64,000 nucleotides of DNA, taken from positions 33,953,278-34,017,277 of the forward strand of contig OZ024876.1 of NCBI GenBank assembly GCA_964017185.1. The letters are read 5' to 3'. The notes beneath the pieces were generated by a model. It was not told where the DNA came from. It ran no database searches and saw only the letters and a list, made by a program, of their open reading frames with translations. A program made the translations under genes and the position numbers. Of this stretch, positions 24,301 to 31,538 are shown piece by piece (positions within the stretch are counted from its first letter, which is position 1; each line of letters starts with the position of its first letter). Origin of the DNA: Rugalucina vietnamica (Eukaryota; Mollusca; Bivalvia; Lucinida; Lucinidae).

Positions 24301-27102
24301 CTGAAATATTTTGGATATATAGGAGAGGCTGACTTTTTTGGTCAAAATTTTGAATGTCGGTGTTTTTTGGAGCTTGTATCTGGATGAGGGTATTTTGGGG
24401 GGTGGGGATAATGTTTTGGGTTCACTTTGACTATTTTTATGGGTTTTATTTTAACAAAGTCTGCTTTATTTGTAGTTTTTGCGAAACGTTTGTATATTTT
24501 TGTGTGCTAGAAATTACGGGTAAGTTTTGGGGTGGTCCATCAGTCCAGGTATTTTGCGGGTACGGAGCTAATGTTGGGGCCGAACCTATGTATACAAAAA
24601 AGTTCAGAGTACCCCCCCACACACACACACACCACCACCACCACCACCACCACCACCACCTGAGATACTAGTCCAAAGAGCCAACGTTACAGTGGATTCA
24701 CTCATCCCGTCCAAAGTTTCGTCGGATTATTATCAAAACTAAAAGGTTGGGTTATCCAAGCATCGCATGGAACATAAATTGTAATCACTAGTCGCTGAGG
24801 CGCCATAAATCAGTCGATTTAACAGAGACAGTATGTCTGTAGGAAACGAAATGCATGGCCTTTTGTTAGTATTCGGCATGTGACTTAAATTCGTACACTT
24901 GGAAAAAAAACTTCAAAAAACTATGAAACACCAAAATGCATTTGAGCATAAATATGTTATTCGTTGCATGTTTGATTTAAATCTTGAGGATCGCTGATCA
25001 ATATGCAATTCAGTGCATATGCAGTGATTGATTGATGGTAGGCGAAAAGTTGACTGAAACAAAAATCGAGTAATAGATTAAATACCTAAATCAGTTTAAT
25101 TTTAGGAAATGTGCTTGTTAACATTTCTAAGCAGCAGCACAAGTTTACTTATTCAGACTTTAAAGTGAATGGAAAAAGGTACAAGTAGGCAATGATCAGG
25201 AAAAGGCGCAATCAGACAGAAAATTCCCACTCCAAAAACCGAGGTGGGAAAAACTTAAATGACCATTATGTACTTATACTTAGAAAACATATCGTAAGCC
25301 GAGTGAGCACGTATGAAAACGTACATAAGGTTAAAACAGCACATTCGACTCCAAAACATATAACAAATGGAACCACAACAAAAGTATCGCCTTGGAACGA
25401 TCAGTAATATAAGATTACTGGGGTGGGGCACCTTAAACCGGTTTTACAGGCGCCTAACCTCACCCTCATCTTCTGCAGCGGATAACAACATTTAGTTAGT
25501 TATTCGGTGCTCGTGGTGAATCTCTAACTAGTCAATGAATCATCAAGGACAAACAAATAAACCATGATAACCACCCTGATGAATCAAAAACGAGGACTCA
25601 AAACCATTCTCCTAGCGATTTCGTTGCGTTTTCAATGAATGAATAGGCTTTCATGAGCGAAACACAAAAGTGACTATGTTTTGAGTTCAGATTTATCCTA
25701 TGAGAAATTGGGGTTTCCTCATGCTGAAACTTTTATCAGATTGGACAGGCGTTACAGAATGGTAAAATGCAAGGTCACGGTCGTTCAAGCGTGAAGAATA
25801 CCCGGAAAATGGGAAAATAGCGTTTTGACCAATCGAAAAACAGCTTAGTGATCCCTAATCCGTATCTAATAAATTCAATGGCTTTAAAATGTTGGCTGGA
25901 TATTATTGTCTAAATATTAATGCTGCCAGTAGAGTGTCAGGAAAACCTTTTTCTATCAAAATCAGTCATGTTTTATATTGCTTTGGGAGTTTGGACTTAG
26001 AACAGTTCTCGTTTTTACGTATTGTCCACTTGAGATCGAGGTATAATGTGTGTGGGCAAAACAGATGGCAAAAACTGCCCAAGATCCCCTTTCCTGGAAT
26101 CGCTAAGCTACTACAATCTAAAGCATCAATGGCCTATGGTCTCTTAGTCTTTTCGTAGGTCTGACACATTCCTGTAATTTACGACAAAGTTGTGTTAAAA
26201 TGATATTATTTACTTAATTTTGAAGGTGATGTAGAGAAATCCAGTGGAGTTGTGAATGAAGGTTACACTGGTGATGAAGACACCACAGAAGGCACAGAGG
26301 ACAGGGAGGACCTGGACGGCTCTAGGACTTACAAAAGTGCGGTATGTTTATTGCATTACGAAAACTTCTCCATCCAATTACATCGATTGATTTGATTTTT
26401 CTTATTTTTGATTTTTCATTTTTTGCTCATTTGATATTTGATTTTTCTTATTTTTGCTCAAAACATTAATTGTAGGTACACGTTAGAACCGCCTCGCTGA
26501 GGCGACAATCCATGTTTTGTATAAAACTAAGAAAAATATGTACCCCTCCACACCCCAGATTTACAATATATGGATGACGCGTCCATTTGATATATATCCC
26601 CTATACCCCACTTTTATATCGTAAAACCGGGGTGTAAAGGGGTATACATTCTTTTTTACGCCTAGTTTTTTCTCCACAACATAAATTGTGGGTACTCGTT
26701 AGAACCGCCTCGCAGAGTACATACAATCAATGTGTTGAACACGGAAAATATTAACAAATATCAATTGAACATTTTCTTCTAACCTCAGTGAGTTTCGGCA
26801 TGTGTGTTTTTGTAATGCTTTAACCAATGAACAGCATATTGTCAACACTGTGAGACATGGAGGTAAAATCTGAGCGTCATTATAAACGCATGGTAGGAAG
26901 TGCTAGGCATCTTCAGTCACATAATGTTGAGGTGTTTTTTTTTTCAGGTTGTAATAAATCATAGCACCAATTTGAAAACCTTGGAAGCCAAAGGTATTAT
27001 TTTCATACATGTATCATAAAAGTCCTTTGTTTTTATATTACAGGAAGGAATTCCAATGACAGACTTGTGAAGAAAAACTCTGAAAATCCATACTGTATGT
27101 GA
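1167..27102 (+). CDS. HVCN1-like: Voltage-sensor-domain protein, Hv1 proton channel / TMEM266 family (5' partial, 9 exons)
   Basis: Joined exons give about 452 residues, 5' partial; numbering below starts at the first residue. Residues 1-52 are an extracellular S1-S2 loop with NSS and NTT glycosylation sequons. S2 (about 53-73) reads RYTTMALSAIFLVEMIIK, S3 (87-105) VFDLLVVVVSLGVEIAYY, and S4 (120-136) ends FRFWRIPRVCN. E68, K72, D89 and E100 match the spacing of Hv1 E153, K157, D174 and D185. Gating arginines are R127, R130 and R133, and S4 fits RxWRxxRxxN. H107 in the S3-S4 loop could correspond to the zinc-binding His of Hv1. A coiled coil (137-204) follows, then a Ser/Lys/Glu-rich tail. 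Hv1 proteins normally end after the coil; the roughly 250-residue tail and the coil pattern LExLxxxCxExxxEI recall TMEM266 (compared from memory). Expected role: membrane voltage sensor, possibly proton-conducting. S1, with the Hv1 selectivity Asp, is upstream of the window, so conduction cannot be judged. Neighbouring exon phases all agree, which supports the model. Confidence 0.85.
1398..1566 (-). repeat. tRNA-derived SINE (intronic)
   Basis: Read on the minus strand, 1566 to about 1490 is a tRNA-like head: box A 'GTGGTGCAGTGGTTATG', anticodon-loop-like 'CTTGTAA' and box B 'GGTTCGATCCC'. A tail ending in 'GTTAAACCCCAACTAACC' and a T-run (A-run on the element strand) follows. The tail is shared with SINEs at 20622, 55915 and 56266. 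It lies in the intron after the first exon. Confidence 0.75.
2320..3500 (+). repeat. Tandem array, about 161-bp unit, 7 copies (element core)
   Basis: The landmark 'TGATTTTTCAAACACT' with 'AAGGGCAG' recurs near 2320, 2482, 2643, 2804, 2966, 3098 and 3275. Spacing is 161 bp four times, then about 132 and 177. Each unit also has ACTCCGCAGTC, GGATCTGGC, 'GAACTCATCCGAGAT' and CTAGAGTGGCC. The same unit appears in reverse orientation at 27360-27420, 28160-28270 and 29500-31290. Confidence 0.9.
3630..4560 (+). repeat. Tandem array, about 320-bp unit, about 2.7 copies
   Basis: 'ACGTTGCTATAGCAACC' recurs at about 3632 and 3953, with a variant at 4272 (spacing about 320). Further shared blocks are 'GGACTACTCAATAAACATTT' and 'AAGTCAATGGAAACTT'. 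Related sequence in reverse orientation lies at 39950-40700 in another copy of the same element class. ORFs here follow the repeat and are not genes. Confidence 0.8.
5754..6476. mobile_element. Fold-back MITE saturated with a GCCGTTTCATGAAACGGC motif
   Basis: Terminal inverted repeats are ACGTGTGTGTTACA (left) and TGTAACACACGT (right). Both subterminal regions contain several diverged copies of the palindromic motif AGCCGTTTCATGAAACGGCT (consensus; each copy differs by a few bases). The AT-rich centre (about 5930-6330) has no coding signal. The right end is 43 bp upstream of the exon at 6520. Confidence 0.75.
6520..6573 (+). CDS. Exon: end of S2 and S2-S3 linker
   Basis: Acceptor ATATTTCAG, donor CAG|GTACAT; 54 nt, phase 0 to phase 0. 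It encodes MIIKMAYNRKDFLKDPWQ. Together with the flanking exons it restores the continuous Hv1-like order E-MIIK ... VFD, with exactly 21 residues between the conserved Glu and Asp, as in Hv1. It was too short to appear as an independent ORF. Confidence 0.85.
6533..6766 (+). repeat. 88-bp tandem repeat duplicating the 3' half of the exon, its splice donor and a (CT)n tract
   Basis: Copies begin at 6533, 6621 and 6709 (period 88). Each has TGGCTTACAACAGAAAAGA, the exon end, GTACATATTGTTTG and a CT run. Copy 2 keeps the donor CAG|GTACAT; copy 3 reads CAGGAACAT and has lost it. The first copy overlaps the real exon 6520-6573. Confidence 0.9.
6830..6881. repeat. (CA)n microsatellite
   Basis: About 25 uninterrupted CA units in the intron. 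6882-7205 is AT-rich intron with nothing recognised. Confidence 0.95.
7210..7508. mobile_element. MITE, GATCAGCTG-hairpin family (two overlapping copies)
   Basis: The internal hairpin is built on GCAGATCAGCTGTGCAGTA with its inverted partner GCACAGCTGATC, flanked by TTTGTTTTTGC on one side and AAATAAAGGCGC on the other. The end reads CAAATTGTTG then TTTTTCTGATGCG. A second fragment of the same family is at 7210-7285. The terminus stops 9 bp before the exon at 7518. Other copies: 35500-35700, 47161-51408 (interrupted), 51551-51760, 53917-54146, 58189-59356 (interrupted). Confidence 0.75.
7518..7668 (+). CDS. Exon: S3 and S4 voltage sensor
   Basis: Acceptor ATCTCCAG, donor AATA|GTAAGT; 151 nt, phase 0 to 1. 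It encodes VFDLLVVVVSLGVEIAYY, a loop with EHDPLVCYSPVTE, then VAGYIILFRFWRIPRVCN. The three arginines at every third position and the following Asn fit the Hv1 S4 signature RxWRxxRxxN. The S3-S4 loop is about seven residues longer than in human Hv1 and carries a His. Confidence 0.9.
7669..8290. other. Intron, no feature recognised
   Basis: No motif, repeat family or plausible exon was identified, apart from a short GACGCGGCTCA fragment near 8019 that resembles a MITE terminus. The minus-strand open frame 7632-8012 overlaps the S4 exon and looks incidental. Confidence 0.5.
9073..10064. repeat. Near-perfect 1-kb palindrome (arms about 493 bp, 6-bp spacer)
   Basis: Arm 9073-9565 is the reverse complement of 9572-10064; every stretch I compared matched exactly. 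The spacer is CCGATA at 9566-9571. The left flank carries (TA)n at 8953-8982 and the right arm runs directly into (TA)n at 10058-10131. Each arm has the sequence GCCTCTGAAGAAGCCGAAAG near its outer end. It is either a very recent fold-back or inverted duplication, or an assembly/read fold-back artefact. Confidence 0.9.
9983..10020 (+). ncRNA. Hammerhead-ribozyme-like motif (type I order), candidate only
   Basis: In order: GCCT (stem I strand), CTGAAGA (fits CUGANGA), AGCC-GAAA-GGC (stem II with a GAAA loop, but one base short on the 3' side), GAAA, GCGCGC (self-complementary minimal stem III), TC (possible cleavage site) and AGGC (other stem I strand). The inverted copy is at 9117-9154 on the minus strand. 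Minimal type I hammerheads of this order are known from Penelope-like retroelements. The unpaired base in stem II lowers confidence. Confidence 0.3.
10058..10131. repeat. (TA)n microsatellite with T-rich tail
   Basis: About 37 TA units followed by T-runs to about 10160. From 10160 to 11080 nothing is recognised apart from the A-run at 10816-10847. Confidence 0.95.
10816..10847. repeat. Poly(A) run (about 32 A)
   Basis: A homopolymer, possibly the tail of a degraded retrosequence on the + strand, since no other element could be recognised upstream. The ORFs crossing it are low-complexity Lys runs and are not genes. Confidence 0.8.
11081..11104. repeat. Short perfect hairpin
   Basis: GTCTACGCG, loop CCAG, CGCGTAGAC. 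It stands in otherwise unassigned intronic DNA; 11105-11395 shows nothing else recognisable. Confidence 0.6.
11396..11644. repeat. Dispersed repeat, copy 2 (partner at 690-942)
   Basis: Direct copy of 690-942 with only scattered differences over about 250 bp. Both copies lie in introns of the same gene. 11645-11990 is unassigned. Confidence 0.8.
11975..12778 (-). mobile_element. RTE/BovB-like LINE fragment with internal deletion
   Basis: Minus-strand translation of 12800-12480 gives a segment with DVSKLNQDSMRQAF, 'KDQDWFDKNDDEIQRLPEEK' and TSSVSKKA, typical of the linker after the endonuclease in RTE-type LINE ORFs. 12455-11990 gives the C-terminal end: DKIPDTEVIENAGMQSMHT, LAQLRWTGYV, and a terminal C..C..H..H-like block. 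The reverse transcriptase core between them is missing (deletion junction near 12460-12480). Several stops interrupt the C-terminal part. It is inserted into, or adjacent to, the hairpin-ended element at 12779. Confidence 0.7.
13209..14578. mobile_element. Fold-back MITE saturated with CGTACGAT-type motif
   Basis: Perfect 19-bp terminal inverted repeats: TTAAGCCTAGGTTACATTT at 13209-13227 and its complement at 14560-14578. The interior is packed with CGTACGAT, CCTACGAT and CGTACGG words on both strands. Additional copies of the terminal motif (AAATGTAAC) at about 13886 and 14198 suggest two copies nested or joined head to tail. The ORFs in it follow the motif period and are not genes. Confidence 0.85.
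14579..15244. other. Intron, nothing recognised
   Basis: AT-rich DNA without repeat family, splice-flanked exon or motif that I can support. Confidence 0.5.
15672..15841. repeat. Repeat fragment shared with 22110-22320
   Basis: Shared order: GGTCCACT, GGACATCAGGAGTGA (GGGCGTCAGGAGTGA at the other site), 'TTTTTAAGCAAACAGA' and an end like GGCTTAAATGAGTTAA. The copy here lacks the CCCAGATG hairpin carried by the 22110-22320 copy and by the tandem array at 39170-39760. Confidence 0.6.
15843..18943. mobile_element. 3.1-kb fold-back element saturated with GATACGGT / ACCGTATC motif
   Basis: Terminal inverted repeats of about 95 bp: 15843-15937 against 18842-18943. They begin GGTTGCGAAAAAT and contain 'CGGGTACGTGTAGA', TTCAAATATAATTCTTGC and 'TTTATTGTCGTG'. 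Almost the whole left half reads on one strand as TACGGTGCGATACGG words, and the right half as their complement. A second fold-back element (17390-18561) sits inside. No coding signal. Confidence 0.85.
17390..18561. mobile_element. Nested fold-back element saturated with ATCGTATCAGATCGCA motif
   Basis: Ends are GCAGCTTTCACACT (left) and AGTGTGAAAGCCGC (right), inverted. The interior repeats TCGTATCAGATCGCA-like words and a CCACGATTGG word. It interrupts the 15843-18943 element. 17880-18130 is more ordinary AT-rich sequence. Confidence 0.8.
19066..19181 (+). CDS. Exon: post-S4 coiled coil, part 1
   Basis: Acceptor TTTACAG, donor ATG|GTAAGT; 116 nt, phase 1 to 0. With the split Ile codon it encodes IKKKSYARKLDNELVFLRKT, then KTDIDKKYQNLETLYEKQM: charged, with Leu/Val/Ile at heptad-like positions. 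In Hv1 a coiled coil directly after S4 mediates dimerisation, and the same position here supports that role. Confidence 0.85.
19276..19520. mobile_element. MITE of the GTGGGTAC-hairpin family
   Basis: Left end 'CATTACGAATACACGCCC', centre 'AAAACATAGATTGTGGGTAC' with GTTAGAACCGCCTCG and a shortened inverted partner, right end 'TTCACGGACATG' and TTTTCCTGATG. Other copies or pieces: 21330-21431, 26425-26740, 41621-41782, 41976-42238, 46572-46849, 51838-52104. The copy at 46572-46849 interrupts another element and shows a possible TA target duplication. Confidence 0.7.
19609..20598 (+). mobile_element. Hairpin-ended element, complete-looking short copy (990 bp)
   Basis: Left end 'CAAGTAGCCCAAGGGCAACG' then ATCGCTCACCTGAG. 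Right hairpin 20565-20598 with GAGCCTTCGGCTC and GGTGAGCT, followed by AAAA. The middle has the conserved 'ATGGGCATGGTGGCCATC' block and two AGAGATNNCTTTGACC-type units (about 19700 and 20080). It is the best single copy for defining the family. Confidence 0.85.
20622..20828 (-). repeat. tRNA-derived SINE
   Basis: Read on the minus strand, the head starts at 20828 with GGGAGCGCCGTGGCATGG (box A 'TGGCATGGTGGTAGAGC') and a box-B-like GATTCAATACC. The shared central domain CCGTCCCGACATGACTGAAA and a TTGTTGACTGGAAC tail follow. The 20829-21200 interval downstream is AT-rich and unassigned. Confidence 0.75.
21205..21333. repeat. (CTTA)n / (CTCA)n microsatellite
   Basis: About 30 tetranucleotide units, mostly CTTA with a CTCA block near 21222-21248. 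Confidence 0.95.
21754..22746. mobile_element. Fold-back element saturated with ATTCG words, with nested insertion
   Basis: Inverted ends: CCACTCTCACC...CCGAATTTC on the left, GAATTCGGCAGTGTGGATGG on the right. Both flanks carry many ATTCG/CGAAT words. The centre (about 22110-22320) is the repeat shared with 15672-15841, including a perfect 20-bp-arm hairpin at 22221-22265 (AGCCCCAGATG...CATCTGGGGCT). Confidence 0.7.
22789..22876 (+). CDS. Exon: coiled coil, part 2
   Basis: Acceptor GATTTCAG, donor CAAG|GTATGT; 88 nt, phase 0 to 1. It encodes MSLEKLYTMCWEHSEI then QVEVEKILKCDEQ. The pattern LExLxxxCxExxxEI resembles the coil of vertebrate TMEM266 as I remember it. The sequence 10-35 bp upstream of the acceptor is a MITE terminus (CCGGTTTTCTCATGACGCGG). 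Confidence 0.85.
23165..23689 (+). CDS. Exon: large cytoplasmic tail
   Basis: Acceptor TGTTGCAG, donor AGGC|GTAAGT; 525 nt, phase 1 to 1. It encodes about 175 residues. Notable parts are a short SPIKESPIKTSPI repeat of proline-directed phospho-site type, a basic KKASKKDKSKKTKSK stretch, an acidic Ser-rich segment, and RRAATVQEVTVQIEEVSRQK. No catalytic or known domain was recognised. The region is probably disordered and phospho-regulated. The open frame starts upstream of the acceptor, but the splice site and phase fix the start. Confidence 0.85.
23690..26225. other. Intron with microsatellite and repeat fragment
   Basis: Mostly unassigned. It holds a C-run with (CA)n/(CAC)n at 24611-24660 and a repeat at about 25165-25330 whose inverted partner is at 56596-56776 (shared AGTGGGAA, ACCGAGGTGGGAAAAA, GGAAAAGGCGCAATCAG and 'TACTTGTACCT'). 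The open frames 24139-24671 and 25889-26158 have no recognisable similarity or splice context. Confidence 0.5.
26226..26341 (+). CDS. Exon: acidic tail segment
   Basis: Acceptor TTTTGAAG, donor GCG|GTATGT; 116 nt, phase 1 to 0. It encodes (R)DVEKSSGVVNEGYTG then DEDTTEGTEDREDLDGSRTYKSA. The strongly acidic, low-complexity composition is consistent with the preceding tail. Confidence 0.75.
26425..26740. mobile_element. GTGGGTAC-hairpin MITE (rearranged)
   Basis: Two copies of the hairpin half (GTTAGAACCGCCTCG at about 26482 and 26700) surround the family's 'CCCCACTTTTATAT' and 'GGGGTATACATT' block. It lies between two coding exons. Confidence 0.65.
26948..26993 (+). CDS. Short tail exon
   Basis: Acceptor TTTTTTCAG after a T-rich tract, donor AAAG|GTATTA; 46 nt, phase 0 to 1. 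It encodes VVINHSTNLKTLEAK. Support is from splice sites and phase compatibility with both neighbours only. Confidence 0.6.
27044..27102 (+). CDS. Terminal coding exon (alternative donor possible)
   Basis: Acceptor ATATTACAG; completes GGA then encodes RNSNDRLVKKNSENPYCM and stops at TGA 27100-27102. The TGA lies at the start of the hairpin-ended element at 27103. However ACT|GTATGT at 27092-27100 is a strong donor, of the same GTATGT type as two other donors of this gene. Splicing there (exon 27044-27094, phase 1 to 1) would send the gene to a further, unidentified 3' exon. Confidence 0.6.
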
Positions 27103-28394
27103 TCGCTCATCTAAGCCGAAGGCTTACAATGTGAGCTTATAGGATGACACGGTGCTGGCGTCTGTACATGTGTATGTCTGTCTGTGCATCCACACTTTCA
27201 AGCATGAATATCTCGGAAACGAGCATGCCAATCGCAATGAAACTTTATCTGAATCATCATAGTGGTGGGGGATTGCCTGCATTAGGTTTTAATACAGGTA
27301 GGATCGAAACTCTGGTTTCCCTGACAAAAGATAAATCCCATAGGATAATAATTTGGAAAACCTTTACAACACTCTGGCCGCTGAATCGGATCTTCTTCAT
27401 TCTTGCAGGTAACGATAACAACCATTATACACTTAATCGCAAAAGAAACGTGAAAAAAAATAAACATAATTCGCTTATTTTTTCTTTCTATAATACCAAA
27501 ATTTAATTTGGTGATATAAATTTCGATAGTTCAGTTTTTTTGAAAATCATGACATTAAGACTTACATGTACGCGTGTCGCGTCCCCGCGAAAAAAATAGT
27601 TACCCCCATTTTCATACCTCCTTTAACTAACTTGCAAGACACATATATTTTAAAGTCATTGGGGAGACAAAACAGTAAAAATATTCCTGCGTCGACGTTT
27701 ATTTCATGTACGTGACCTTTTTTTGACGTATCAAGTGAATAGACGTACTCGAAATCTTTCAGTGGCCTCAAATAGCTGTTGACACACTGAACTGACATCT
27801 AAAGAATCGTGATATGAAAAACCATAATCTTTCTGTAGTGAACAATAGGCTGATGTCAACAGATGAACGTGACCACTGTGAGCGTTGACAAGCGGTATTT
27901 TCAACTCTTTTTTTTTTTTTTTTTTGTTTTTTTTACAATTTCTTTTGTTTAGACATCCGGTCACTTCTTCATGTCATCTGTTTTCAAATTGAATTAATCA
28001 TGAATGTTTAAGATGCAATTTTGTAAAACAGGAGCTCGTACACAAACGTCATTGCAACGTCATAATGAAACATGACAGGAAACTCTTATTTTGGTCGATT
28101 GTTACTTGCTGTAATTACTCGTGTACCATATCTCTTAAAACTCCATCAAAATGATCCTTTTCAAGACAATTGGTTTCTTTTGCGAATAAGCATATCTCGT
28201 GCGAGTTCGAATTTCGGCCTGATCCGACCAGGGACTGCGGAGTTAGCTGTCCTGAGTGTTCGAAAACTCCCCATTGGGGATGGTGGTGCCAACATATTTA
28301 TGCCCCAAACTTTGAAAAAGTTGGAAGGGCATATTGCTTTCGGCTTGTCTGTTTGTGTGTGTGTGTGGGGGGGGGGGTGCGTCTGTTAACTTTT

Positions 28395-29330
28395 GAACCA
28401 TGAATGCTAGGGTTTTGAAATTTCATATGCACATTCCTCATGAAAAAATAGTTGACCCGTATTTTTTTCATGTCCGAGTTATGCCCCTCTTCTGAGTTAT
28501 GTCCCTTTGAAAACAAAATTTGAAAATCTTGTGCGCAAGATATTTCAAGAAGTATTTAAGCTAGAGCCTTCATATTTGGTATATTGGTTGAGGCTGAGGA
28601 GTAGATCACCTGATTAACTTTTGAGAACTTTACCGCAAATTTTGACAAAATTATGGAATTTTGAAATTTTGCTTATTTTTTCAACTTTTCAGTGAAATTT
28701 GAAACTTTTAAACTGTGAATGCTAGGGCTTTGTAATTTCATATACATATTCCTCATGAAAAAATAGTTGACACATATTTTTTTCATGCCCAAGTTATGCC
28801 CCTTTTCTGAGTTATGTCCCTTTGAAAACAAAATTTGAAAATCTTGTGTGCAAGATATCTCTAAAAGTATTTTAGCTAGAGCTTTCATATTTGGTATACT
28901 GATTTTTGCTGAGGAGTAGATCACCTGATTAACTTCACCTCATATTTTGACAAAATTACGCAATTTTGAAATTTTGATTGTTTTTTTTTTTCCAATTTTC
29001 GGTGAAGTTTGAAATTTTTTTAGGGTGAATGCTAGGGTTTTGAAATTTCATTTACAGATTCCTCATGAGAAAATAGTTGCCCCGTAATTTTTTTCATGTC
29101 CAAGTTATGCCCCTTTTTTGATTTATGTCCCTTTGGAAGCAAAATTTGAAAATCTCATGTGCAAGATATCTCAAAAAGTATTTTAGCTACAGCTGTAGAG
29201 CCTTCATATTTGGTATACCGATTGGGGTGGAGAAGAGGATCACCTGATCAACTTTTGAGGACTTTAATTCAAAGTTTGACAGAATTACGGAATTGTGAAA
29301 TTTTAACTCCATTTTTAAGTGTGCATCTGT
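28395..29330. repeat. Tandem array, about 311-bp unit, three copies
   Basis: 'TGAATGCTAGGGTTTTGAAA' or close variants recur at 28400, 28711 and 29023, and 'AAGTTATGCCCCTTTT' follows each. Minus-strand ORFs (28298-28516, 28673-28924) are repeats of each other and are not genes. Confidence 0.85.
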
Positions 29331-30018
29331 TATCACTTATAGTCCTCAAGTTTGCTATTTGTGCCTGGGTCTACTCTGTTTGCTTACATGATTTTCATAA
29401 AAAAAATAATGAAATAAATGAATCACATAAACTGTGCCAGGTAAGAGGCAAGCATACAGTTGGGGCATAGTGTTTTACAAACACTTATTTCTAGTTACTC
29501 TGTTATTTTGCATCCTTGAGTTAGCTGTCCTCGAGTGTTTGAAAAATTAATATTTAGTGTTGTCAACACTCTAGCCCCTACATTGATCTGATCTTCTTCA
29601 TTCATGCAGGTAACGATAACAATCATCATATCTAGGACGAGTGCGAATTTCGGCCAGATCCGATTAGGGACTGCGGAGATACATGCACTTGAGTGTTTGA
29701 AAAATTGATATTTAGTGTTGTAAACAAATTCATGCCTTCATTATTTGGTCGGATATACATCATTCTATCCAGTTTCGTACTGCATCTTTTTCATACTTGC
29801 AGGTAACAAGGACGACCACAATATTTCGGATGAGTTCGAATCTCAACCAGATCCCAGGGACTGCGGAGTTAGCTTCCCTTAAGTATTTGAAAATTTGATA
29901 GTCTCGTCAAGGGTACATACTACTAAATATTCACGAGTACTCGTCCCGCCTTTTTCGGGGAGAGGATTTACTTTGTATTAGAGACAAAAATGACGTCATC
30001 TGTCAATATAGTTTTCTG

Positions 30019-30117
30019 TGTTCAAACATTCGATGGATCACGAGGAAGGTGTTTGAACACAAGGCCGCAGGCCGCGTGTTCAAACACCTTCCGAGTGATC
30101 CAGCGAATGTATGAACA
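30019..30117. repeat. Fold-back hairpin, about 45-bp arms
   Basis: TGTTCAAACATTCG...GATCAC...AAGGTGTTTGAACAC pairs with GTGTTCAAACACCTT...GTGATCC...CGAATGTATGAACA around a GGCCGCAGGCC centre. The following 300 bp carries more GTTTGAACA words. Confidence 0.8.
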
Positions 30118-31538
30118 CTGAAACAAACCATGGTTGATCGCTATTCTTGCATTTTCACTCTAATCCACTTGAAATCTCATGAAAATAACATTAACAACGT
30201 AAAAACTCACCGAAAACCGCGGAGCTTCTTCAACGTCGGCCATTTTGTTTCTACCCAACACATGACGTCACGTCGCATTGACCAATGACATCGGCCAAAA
30301 CCCATGTTCAAACGGCACGTGAATTTCATGATTTGAACATGGCTTTTGCTGTTTGAACACGGCTTTCGACCAATCGAAAACGGCTTCAAACAGTCATGCG
30401 CATAGATATCTATGCAAGAATAATCGTTTCAATTGATTTCCGCTGTGAAGTGTTTGCTTTAAAACTTGAAACATGCGCCGTTTCCAATGTCATATTTTAG
30501 TCGATAAATCCCGGTATTGGATGGGAACGGGACGAAATTTTCTCCATGAACCCCTCTGAAGACCCACCCGCATTACGAAACATGGTTTTTGAGGGTGCTT
30601 CCGTTTAACGGGACATAGCTTTGAATTGAGTAGGTAAGCAGCTGATAATGGAAAACCTAATGGTGAAATGCAACTGCAACACTCTGCTGACCCCTTCATT
30701 TTGATCAGATCTTCATCGTTCTTTGCAGTAACAAATACAACTATGATCTTGGATGAGTTCCAAATTTGGCCAGATCTCATTCCTGATTGCAGAGTTAGCT
30801 GCCTTTGGGTGTCTGAAAAATTGATATTAAGTGCTCTAGCGCCTTCTTTTTTGATCTGATCTTCATTTATGACAATAACAAAGACAATCGTGATATCTCG
30901 GATGAGTTCCAATTTTTACCAGGCCGCACTTCTGACTGCAGAGTAAGCTGCCCTTGCGTTTTTTTTTTCTTTTTTGAAAACATTGATATCTAGTCAGCTA
31001 GTAGTTTCAATACTGTAGCGCCTTCATTTTTGATCAGATCTCTATCATTCTAAGCAGACACAAGGACAGCCATTATATCTCAAAAGAGTTTGCATCAGCT
31101 GAAGGACTGCACAGTTAGCTGTCCTTGAATGTCTGACATTTTAGCGACTTTAGTTTTGATCAGATCTTTATTCTTGGCAGTAACAAGGACAAACATGATT
31201 CCTCGAACGAGTTCGAATTTCAACCAGATTCCATGACTGATTGCGGAGGTAGTTGCATTTGAGTGTTTGAAAAATCAATATAAAAGATGGTTCTAATAAT
31301 GTTGATTCTGAGGTGAGCGATCGTTAGCCCTTGGGCTACTTTTTACTAAAACGCAATACCATGGTTAATTTTTATTTATACATTCATAGAGTTAGCATTC
31401 TGTTCATGCTTTTCTCGGATCCAAAATTGGATCCCAGTACCATTTTAAGAAATGGCATCGTTGTATCTCTGACATGATAAAGTAATCGATCTAAGATTTC
31501 TTACTTCACCCATAAAGATGTCAATAGGGCAAAATCTT

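Larger units (their letters stand above)
27103..31342 (-). mobile_element. Large hairpin-ended element (reverse), 4.2 kb
   Basis: The right-end hairpin is at 27103-27140 (GCTCATCTAAGCCGAAGGC...GTGAGCTTATAG). The left end is at 31311-31342 (TGAGGTGAGCGATCG and GCCCTTGGGC). The core contains the about 161-bp unit in reverse orientation (27360-27420, 28160-28270, 29500-31290). A different 311-bp tandem (28395-29330) and a fold-back (30019-30117) are also inside. 27425-28060 has nothing I can assign. Confidence 0.7.

Noticed and set aside
24139-24671. Two overlapping open frames ending in poly-His
   Set aside because: The His run comes from a (CAC)n microsatellite; the frames lack splice sites in phase with neighbouring exons.
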